Shown: positions 24,342 to 29,372 of the stretch, one piece after another
Position numbering within the stretch: the first letter of the stretch is position 1
Layout: each line of letters starts with the position of its first letter
Origin: Candidatus Woesearchaeota archaeon
Lineage (GTDB): Archaea > Nanobdellota > Nanobdellia > Woesearchaeales > GW2011-AR4
Direction: 5' to 3'
DNA: 29,372 nucleotides
Assembly: GCA_018303645.1 (NCBI GenBank)
Contig: JAGVXR010000030.1
Coordinates: forward strand, 1-29,372
Notes under the pieces: generated by a model
Databases searched by the model: none
What the model saw: only the letters and a program-made list of their open reading frames with translations
What the model was told of the DNA's origin: nothing
Made by a program: the position numbers and the translations under genes

Positions 24342-25241
24342 ATGATGATTAAATTTTTGGTTACGGGAGCATCTGGATTTATTGGACAAAACCTAGTTAA
24401 AAGTTTGGTAGGAAAATGCCATAGCGTAAAGGCTCTTGTCAGGAAAAATTATCACTACAATTTTGGTAAAGATGTCGAAGTAGTTTTTGGAGATTTGAAC
24501 GATAAAGATTCATTGGAAAGGGCAGTCAAGGGAGTAGATATTATTGTTCATGCTGCTGCAGTCATAAACAGCACCAAAAAAGAAAATTTTGAAAAGGTTA
24601 ATGTAGGAGGAACAAGAAATATAATAGACGCAGCAAAAAAAGAACATGTGAAAAAATTTATATTTATAAGTACGGGCGATGTCGTCCTTAATCCTGGTGG
24701 ATTGTATGGCTGGTCAAAACTAAGGGGGGAGAAGATATTAAAGAACTCTGGTTTGGTGTATGTAATTCTTAGGCCATATACAGTGTATGGTACTGACAAT
24801 GACCATAGTATTTGTGATCTGGTTAAGTTAATTAGACTTTCTTATATTATTCCTATCATAGGAAACGGAAAAGCGTTACTTCAACCTGTATATGTAGGTG
24901 ATTTAATTAGGGTAATATTAAAAGTGGCAAACCCAAGGATAAAAAATGTTATTTACAATATAGGGGGGCCATCGCCTATTTCTTATAATGATTTAGTAGA
25001 CCTTATTGCAAAAGAGTTAAATGTAAAGAGGGTTAAACTGCGAATACCTTTAAGTTTATTAAGAATCTGTACAGAGGTCTATGGCAGGGTGGCGAATACT
25101 ACTTGGAGTTCAGACAGAATAATAAATTTAACTAAGGACAAGACAACTGACATCACTAAAATGGCAAAAGAACTTCAGATAAAACCACAAAGTATAGAAG
25201 AAGGGATAAAGAATTGTATTAGACTGCACTCCATTAAATGA
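24342..25241 (+). CDS. Extended SDR, NAD-dependent epimerase/dehydratase family
   Basis: A 299-residue extended short-chain dehydrogenase. Seen: 'VTGASGFIGQNL' (NAD motif, 7-18), 'VDIIVHAAAVIN', 'FISTGDVVLNPGGLYGWSKL' with the catalytic Y-x3-K as 'YGWSK', and 'LRPYTVYG', then 'LQPVYVGDLIRVI'. The spacing to the upstream radical SAM gene is five bases, so they form one transcript and probably one pathway, for instance radical rearrangement plus redox of a sugar or lipid. Whether it is an epimerase, dehydratase or hydroxysteroid-type dehydrogenase cannot be decided. Two adjacent ATGs (24342, 24345) are possible starts. AT-rich like its partner. Confidence 0.8.
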   Translation: MMIKFLVTGASGFIGQNLVKSLVGKCHSVKALVRKNYHYNFGKDVEVVFGDLNDKDSLERAVKGVDIIVHAAAVINSTKKENFEKVNVGGTRNIIDAAKKEHVKKFIFISTGDVVLNPGGLYGWSKLRGEKILKNSGLVYVILRPYTVYGTDNDHSICDLVKLIRLSYIIPIIGNGKALLQPVYVGDLIRVILKVANPRIKNVIYNIGGPSPISYNDLVDLIAKELNVKRVKLRIPLSLLRICTEVYGRVANTTWSSDRIINLTKDKTTDITKMAKELQIKPQSIEEGIKNCIRLHSIK

Positions 25242-25250
25242 CTATAATCC

Positions 25251-25973
25251 TCATTTTTTATTTAGGTCACAATAAAGCAACGCTATCTCTCTTAATAAAT
25301 TAATGATTACCTTAGGCTTGGGTAAATTTAAAAGTCTACTCTCAAATACGGTCTTGCCAAATTTTCTTGAATGATGATGAACTCCGATTTCCTTTATTTT
25401 AAACCCATTTTTCCTTGCCTTAGCTAAAATCTCGGTTGTCGCAACTCCTGTGTGGCATTTCAAGGTTATATTGCTTATAACTCTTTTGCTAACCAAGCGG
25501 AATCCACAATCTAAATCACGTTCATGGGTATTAAACAGCATGTGCATCAATGCATTGTAAATCCTTGACACTATTAGCCTCATTTTTGGGTCTTGCCTGT
25601 TTATCCTGTAGCCTGCAATTATGTCATATTTATCAATAAAGGGTATGAATTTTTTGAATTCATTAAGGTCAAACTGATTGTCTGAATCAGCATAAAAAAT
25701 ATGAGGATATTTTGCATTTGAAAAGCCCATTATTTTTGCATAACCAACCCCTTTTTTGTCCTTTGGCTGGATTAAAACCCTCATACTCTTTTTTCCTTTG
25801 GCAATTTTTCTGGCAACATCTATTGTACCATCAGTTGAGCCTTCGTATATTATAACAAGAATTTCGTATTTGTTGGCAACTTGCTTAAGCACTTTCTCAG
25901 CGCTTTTAATAAGTGTTGGGATATTCTCTTTTTCATTATATGCCGGAAAGAACATAGTAACATCAGGTTTCAT
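25251..25973 (-). CDS. GT2 glycosyltransferase with altered DDGS motif
   Basis: A 240-residue GT2 without membrane segments. It has 'MFFPAYNEKENI' (7-18), 'IFYADSDNQFDL' with D-x-D at 96-98, 'GYRINRQDPKMRL' and 'RDLDCGFRLVSKRV', as in polyprenyl-phosphate glycosyltransferases. The nucleotide-binding motif reads 'ILVIIYEGSTDGT' instead of VDDGSTDGT, so the two aspartates are replaced by Tyr and Glu while the rest fits. I chose ATG 25973, directly after the upstream GT2 stop with a one-base gap; a TTG at 25982 is also in frame. It is the last gene of the heptose-GT2 run. Confidence 0.8.
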   Translation of the reverse strand: MKPDVTMFFPAYNEKENIPTLIKSAEKVLKQVANKYEILVIIYEGSTDGTIDVARKIAKGKKSMRVLIQPKDKKGVGYAKIMGFSNAKYPHIFYADSDNQFDLNEFKKFIPFIDKYDIIAGYRINRQDPKMRLIVSRIYNALMHMLFNTHERDLDCGFRLVSKRVISNITLKCHTGVATTEILAKARKNGFKIKEIGVHHHSRKFGKTVFESRLLNLPKPKVIINLLREIALLYCDLNKK

Positions 25974-25974
25974 C

Positions 25975-26667
25975 TTAATCAACTAACCTATATTTTATCA
26001 AGTAAAACAGTGCTTTTACCCCATCAATCCAGGTTATTTTTTTGCCTTGCTCAAACTTCCTTCCTGCAAAGCCTATGGGAACTTCATAAATCTTGTACCC
26101 TTTCTTGAGTATTTTAGCTGTAATTTCAGGCTCGAAATCAAATCGGTTGGCTCTTAAATTAATGTCTTTTATTACCTCCCTTGTAAATACTTTATAGCCA
26201 GTTTCCATATCGCTTATTTTTGCCCTGTACAACAAATTTGTCACCATGGTTAGGAACAAGTTGCCAAGATAATGGAGCTTGTACATATTTTTAAGGTTCT
26301 TCCTTATGGCCCCTAGCCGCGAGCCATAAACTACTTTTGCCTTGTTTTCAATTATAGGCTTGAGCAGCCTCTTGTATTCTTCAGGTCTGTACTCAAGATC
26401 AGCGTCCTGTATCAGGATTATATCACCTGTTGCCATGCTGAGCCCCGTCCTTATTGCAGCCCCTTTGCCCATGTTTTTTTTGTGGTAGAAAACCCTCATT
26501 GACTTGTATTTTAATTTTTTTAAGATATCCCTTGTCTTGTCTGTTGAGAAGTCGTTAACAATAATAATTTCCTTTGCGCAGCCTGTTTTTGCTTTTTTGA
26601 CTCTCTTGATAATCTCCAAAATTGTATTCTCTTCATTATATACAGGAATTATAACCGAAAGTTTCAT
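25975..26667 (-). CDS. DPM1-like GT2 glycosyltransferase
   Basis: A 230-residue soluble family 2 glycosyltransferase of dolichol-phosphate mannose synthase type. Motifs: 'VIIPVYNEENTI' (5-16), 'IIIVNDFSTDKT' (Asp39), 'LIQDADLEYRPEEY' (D-x-D at 88-90), 'VVYGSRLG' and 'ISDMETGYKVFTREVI'. The last is the DPM1 SD.ETGYK pattern, so transfer to a polyprenyl phosphate is likely. It is the best conserved of the DPM1-like enzymes in the window and may supply lipid-linked sugar to the GT-C enzymes. A TATA-like box lies about 27 bases upstream, overlapping the end of the HldC-like gene, so it may be separately expressed from the heptose genes. Confidence 0.85.
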   Translation of the reverse strand: MKLSVIIPVYNEENTILEIIKRVKKAKTGCAKEIIIVNDFSTDKTRDILKKLKYKSMRVFYHKKNMGKGAAIRTGLSMATGDIILIQDADLEYRPEEYKRLLKPIIENKAKVVYGSRLGAIRKNLKNMYKLHYLGNLFLTMVTNLLYRAKISDMETGYKVFTREVIKDINLRANRFDFEPEITAKILKKGYKIYEVPIGFAGRKFEQGKKITWIDGVKALFYLIKYRLVD

Positions 26668-26689
26668 AGCCTAGAAAAATAGTAAAATG

Positions 26690-26698
26690 TTTAAAAAG
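26690..26698 (-). promoter_or_regulatory. TATA-like box of the GT2 pair
   Basis: CTTTTTAAA on the minus strand about 27 bases upstream of ATG 26667, just after the HldC-like stop. It fits a leaderless internal promoter. Confidence 0.4.
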
Positions 26699-27193
26699 CT
26701 ATTGTTTTCCATAAATGCCAAGTATTCTATTTATGGTTTTTGTTGTCGAGTAGCCTTTCAGCGCTTTGGCAATCGCAATCTTGCCGCCATTTCCCTCAAC
26801 CACATCTTTTTCAATTATTTGGCCCATTTTATAGTCGCCGGCTTTTACATGGATGTCTGGCTTTATTTTTTCCAGCCATTTTCTTGGGTCCTTCTCATTA
26901 AACAAGAAAACATAGTCAACGCTTTCAATAGCCGCCAAAACCGCCAATCTCGATTTTTCGTCGTTTATCGGCCTTTTATCGCCTTTATTTTCTTTTACGG
27001 ATTTGTCTGAATTAACTCCAACTATAAGGACATCTCCGAGCCTTTTTGCATCTTCAAGATATTTTATATGCCCAAAATGAAGAATGTCAAAAACCCCGTT
27101 TGTTGTCACTATTTTTTTGCCTTGTTTTTTTAGTTTTTTGACTATTTGTATTAATTGGTTCAAGGTTTTGATTCTTTTATTGGGTTTTGTCAT
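26699..27193 (-). CDS. hldC: ADP-heptose synthase adenylyltransferase (HldC/RfaE domain II-like)
   Basis: A 164-residue nucleotidyltransferase that, by family, joins heptose 1-phosphate and ATP to ADP-heptose. The cytidylyltransferase-like motif is 'TNGVFDILHFGHIKYLEDAK' (31-50) with H-x-G-H at 39-42, followed by 'VGVNSDKSVKENKGDKRPIN' and 'KPDIHVKAGDY', all typical of RfaE domain II. I used ATG 27193, which overlaps the GmhB end by 17 bases; a TTG at 27202 is possible. As a separate protein it matches the split HldA/HldC form. It sits downstream of gmhB and hldA in pathway-related order. ADP as the nucleotide is inferred from the family. Confidence 0.85.
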   Translation of the reverse strand: MTKPNKRIKTLNQLIQIVKKLKKQGKKIVTTNGVFDILHFGHIKYLEDAKRLGDVLIVGVNSDKSVKENKGDKRPINDEKSRLAVLAAIESVDYVFLFNEKDPRKWLEKIKPDIHVKAGDYKMGQIIEKDVVEGNGGKIAIAKALKGYSTTKTINRILGIYGKQ

Positions 27194-27710
27194 TTTTAAC
27201 AATCCATTTGGCAGCCTCTAACAAGCCTTTAGCTATAAAATCAGGCTTGATTTCTTTTCTCGTCTTCTTCCCATTGCCAGTCAAAACCAAGATTGACTTG
27301 CAGCTTGCGTTTCTGCCCAATTCAACATCAGCTTTTTTGTCTCCAATAACGTAAGACTTTTTTAAGTCAATTCCATACTCTTTCTCAGCATCTTTCAAAA
27401 ACTTTGTCTTTGGCTTTCTGCATTCGCAATTGTCTTCCGGCTTGTGCGGGCAATAATATGTTTTCTGGATTTTTATTTTGTGTTTTTTTAATTCGGTTAA
27501 AACCTTTTTATTATATTCAAAAAAATATTTTAATTTAAAAAAGCCTTTCCCTATGCCCGACTGGTTGGTAACTATGAATATTTTGAAATCTTTCAGCAGC
27601 CTTAGCGCTTCAACTGCATTTGGCAATAATCTGAAATCTTCTATTTTGTGCACATACCCGATATCATGGGTGATTGTGCCGTCCCTGTCTATAAAAACAG
27701 CTTTTTTCAT
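27177..27710 (-). CDS. gmhB: D-glycero-D-manno-heptose 1,7-bisphosphate phosphatase (GmhB-like)
   Basis: A 177-residue HAD-superfamily phosphatase that removes the C7 phosphate of heptose bisphosphate. Motif I is 'FIDRDGTIT' (Asp8, Asp10), motif II 'IVTNQSGIGKG' (Thr48), and motif IV 'VIGDKKADVELG' (Asp124). Between them is the GmhB zinc-binding loop 'YYCPHKPEDNCECRKP' (Cys87, His89, Cys95, Cys97), shorter than in E. coli GmhB. The start overlaps the hldA stop by four bases (ATGA), with GAGGG five bases before the ATG, so translation is coupled. Histidinol-phosphatases share this fold, but the flanking heptose genes favour GmhB. Confidence 0.87.
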   Translation of the reverse strand: MKKAVFIDRDGTITHDIGYVHKIEDFRLLPNAVEALRLLKDFKIFIVTNQSGIGKGFFKLKYFFEYNKKVLTELKKHKIKIQKTYYCPHKPEDNCECRKPKTKFLKDAEKEYGIDLKKSYVIGDKKADVELGRNASCKSILVLTGNGKKTRKEIKPDFIAKGLLEAAKWIVKNDKTQ

Positions 27711-28633
27711 AGGCCCTCAATTTCTCTTTTGATCTCTTCAATGCTTACAGAGGCTGTCCCTATTTTGCCGACCTTGATGCCTGCAGCGATGTTCGCAAGC
27801 GTTGCAGCTTCCTTCAAGTCAGCTCCCGATGCCAATGCAAGCGCTATAGTTGCAACAACCGTGTCGCCTGCGCCTATAATGCTGTAAACCTCTTTTGCCT
27901 TTGCAGGAATGTGTGTTGTGATTCCGTCCTTCTCAAACAGGGACATGCCCTTTTCCCCTCTTGTTACTAAAACATTTGCATTAAGGTATTTTAAGAGCTT
28001 GGAGCCCATCTCCAGTACAGATTCATCGCCATCCTCTATGCCTGTCATTTCGCTTGCCTCGGCATTGTTCGGGGTTACCAAAGTCACATTTGCATACAGG
28101 TCTTTGTGCTTTGGCTTCGGGTCGACGATTACTGCCTTGGTTATCACGCCCTTTGCGTAGTCTGAAACAACAATAACATCAACTTGCTTGATTATTTTAT
28201 CCAAAAATGAAATCATTTTGCCTTCTATATCCTTATGCACATGCTCCTTCTTTTCGTAATCAACCCTTAGCAATTGCTGGCTTTTGCCTATTATCCTCAC
28301 TTTTTGGGTTGTCGGCTTGTCTTTGTCGAGAAAAATGCCGCCTGTGTCAATGCCCTTTTTGCTTAATTCATCCAGCAAAATTCTCTTTGCCTCGTCATTT
28401 CCCGCAATGCCTGCCATGAAAGCATTCCCTGTAAGCGCAGACACATTGTTTGCGACATTCGCTGCACCTCCTGCTTCATAAGTCTCTCTCATTACATTAA
28501 CAACCTGCACAGGCGCCTCAGGGCTTATCCTTGATACATCGCCCCATATGTACTTGTCAAGCATGATGTCCCCTATAACAAGAATTTTCTTGTTTTTGAA
28601 CTGCTCCAAAATTTTTAACAGCCTTTGTTTCAT
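27707..28633 (-). CDS. hldA: Heptose 7-phosphate kinase (HldA/RfaE domain I-like), possibly missing a helix
   Basis: A 308-residue PfkB-family sugar kinase that makes heptose 1,7-bisphosphate. The HldE-type N-terminus is clear: 'VIGDIMLDKYIWGDVSRISP' (19-38), then 'EAPVQVV' and 'AGGAANVANNV'; the catalytic 'GAGDT' is at 254-258 (Asp257). Between 'SDYAKGVITKA' (157-167) and 'VIVDPKPKH' only about five residues link two segments that are about 20 residues apart in E. coli HldE, so one helix appears missing. The normal D-V-T-G before GAGDT reads S-I-I-G. The protein may be less active or may have lost part of the fold. It is coupled to gmhB and follows the DHS-like gene by one base. Confidence 0.82.
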   Translation of the reverse strand: MKQRLLKILEQFKNKKILVIGDIMLDKYIWGDVSRISPEAPVQVVNVMRETYEAGGAANVANNVSALTGNAFMAGIAGNDEAKRILLDELSKKGIDTGGIFLDKDKPTTQKVRIIGKSQQLLRVDYEKKEHVHKDIEGKMISFLDKIIKQVDVIVVSDYAKGVITKAVIVDPKPKHKDLYANVTLVTPNNAEASEMTGIEDGDESVLEMGSKLLKYLNANVLVTRGEKGMSLFEKDGITTHIPAKAKEVYSIIGAGDTVVATIALALASGADLKEAATLANIAAGIKVGKIGTASVSIEEIKREIEGL

Positions 28634-28634
28634 T

Positions 28635-29372
28635 TTATTTTTTAATTAAATCAACAATTTTCCTGTGCAATGTAGGAATTGTCTTTTCATGCCTCTCTAT
28701 TATTATAAATCCTTTTCCGCCCAATGAAGTCGGCCTCTGCACCACATTTTCCCTTGGCCTGTAATGATTGATCATGTCAAAATTTGCTGCTGTGATATTC
28801 TCAACCTTATATCCAAGATTCCTGGCAATCGTCAATGCCTTCAAAAATACCTCAGGCAGAATCACAGCGCATCCAACATTTAAAATTACGCCATCTTCGA
28901 GCCTGCTCACGCTCTCGGCAAAAATCTTGAAGTCCTGATAGCTTGTCTTTCCAACAGCAGCACCATCGCAATTTGGATGCTGGTGTATTATATCAGTGCC
29001 GATTGCGGCATGAACTGTAACAGGAATATTTAGTTTGTAAGCATTGTACAATATGCTGTATCCTTTATTTGGCAAATTCAAGTCATTTATTTTCTTTCCG
29101 ACTGCATACCCCATCCCGTAATTATTTTTAGCACCCTCTTTGATTGCTTCATTCAGTATGCTTCCAGTCTCCTCAATCATTCCAAATGTGCCGTCTTCAA
29201 TGGTTTGCTCAACATACTCCGATGTTTCCCCTATAAGCGCAAGTTCAAAATCATGAATAGGGCCTGCGCCGTTCATTGCAACATGCGTTATTATTCTTTT
29301 TTTCATCAAGTCAATGACAAGAAGGCTCATTCCAACCTTTATTACATGTGCGCCCATCATCAAAATTATTTG
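28635..29372 (-). CDS. Deoxyhypusine-synthase-fold protein of the heptose cassette, N-terminus beyond window
   Basis: The last 245 residues of a protein whose start lies beyond the right edge; the frame is open to the window end. Conserved-looking segments are 'MGAHVIKVGMSLLVIDLM', 'AMNGAGPIHDFELALIGETS', 'AAIGTDIIHQHPNCDGAAVG' and 'ANFDMINHYRPRENVV'. The GAG.IHDFE...G.T region resembles NAD-binding parts of deoxyhypusine synthase, but the lysine motif of true DHS is not seen, so I do not call it DHS. I recall similar uncharacterised proteins next to heptose genes in bacteria; this is memory, not a search. It lies one base before hldA, so it probably belongs to the same operon and pathway. 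Function unknown. Confidence 0.55.
   Translation of the reverse strand, partial: QIILMMGAHVIKVGMSLLVIDLMKKRIITHVAMNGAGPIHDFELALIGETSEYVEQTIEDGTFGMIEETGSILNEAIKEGAKNNYGMGYAVGKKINDLNLPNKGYSILYNAYKLNIPVTVHAAIGTDIIHQHPNCDGAAVGKTSYQDFKIFAESVSRLEDGVILNVGCAVILPEVFLKALTIARNLGYKVENITAANFDMINHYRPRENVVQRPTSLGGKGFIIIERHEKTIPTLHRKIVDLIKK

Noticed and set aside
28100..28160. Frameshift in the HldA-like gene
   Set aside because: The frame runs through with conserved residues on both sides, so it is an in-frame shortening, reported as such.
1..29372. tRNA, rRNA, CRISPR array, insertion sequence or attachment sites
   Set aside because: No tRNA-like cloverleaf with proper T-loop and anticodon arms, no regularly spaced repeats and no transposase or integrase was seen. 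The folded element at 19081-19176 has no T-loop consensus.

Overview
The window looks like archaeal DNA, most probably from a small-genome DPANN-type lineage (Woesearchaeota/Pacearchaeota-like); this lineage placement is inference. AT-rich TATA boxes (TTTATAAA, TATTTAAATA) sit about 25-38 bp upstream of most operon-leading ATGs, leaving little or no 5' leader, and only a few genes have a Shine-Dalgarno-like sequence. Genes are tightly packed, often overlapping by 4-44 bases. The largest gap between genes is about 150 bases. No tRNA, rRNA, CRISPR array, transposase or phage gene was seen.

Nearly every gene fits one theme: building, modifying and transferring surface glycans. From left to right: (1) 1-4419, minus strand: a FemAB/GNAT-like transferase (cut by the window edge), a NodB-like polysaccharide deacetylase, a large GT-C-type membrane protein and a SAM methyltransferase. 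(2) 4507-6347: a DPM1-like GT2 with two C-terminal membrane helices, and a UDP-glucuronate decarboxylase (UDP-xylose synthesis) on the opposite strand. (3) 6447-11484, plus strand: RmlD-like reductase, GT4 glycosyltransferase, Gfo/Idh/MocA dehydrogenase, GT-C-like membrane protein and a small membrane protein. (4) 11481-13482, minus strand: a second GT-C-like protein plus small membrane protein, convergent with the first pair. (5) 13569-19059: a radical SAM/SPASM enzyme, a 759-residue GT-C-like protein with a soluble N-terminal extension, a processive-type GT2 and a DPM1-like GT2 with an altered nucleotide-binding motif. (6) 19060-19213: a highly structured intergenic region. (7) 19214-22912, minus strand: a YfhO-like membrane protein and a divergent UDP-GlcNAc 2-epimerase. 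(8) 23041-25241, plus strand: a noticeably AT-richer pair, a B12-binding-type radical SAM protein and an extended SDR. (9) 25251-29372, minus strand: two GT2 enzymes downstream of a heptose-nucleotide cassette (HldC-like adenylyltransferase, GmhB phosphatase, HldA-like kinase) and a deoxyhypusine-synthase-fold protein cut by the right edge.

Together the genes suggest that activated sugars (UDP-xylose, UDP-ManNAc-type, ADP-heptose, deoxy or oxidised sugars) are made in the cytoplasm, put on lipid carriers by GT2/GT4 enzymes, and transferred outside the membrane by several GT-C enzymes using polyprenyl-phosphate sugars. Acyl or aminoacyl transfer, deacetylation, methylation and radical chemistry would decorate the product. 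Points most worth a second look: a small DUF1616-like membrane module that is separate in two GT-C cassettes and apparently fused in a third GT-C; a three-way-junction-forming sequence at 19081-19176; an HldA-like kinase that seems to lack one helix; and two GT2s whose nucleotide-binding aspartates are replaced.
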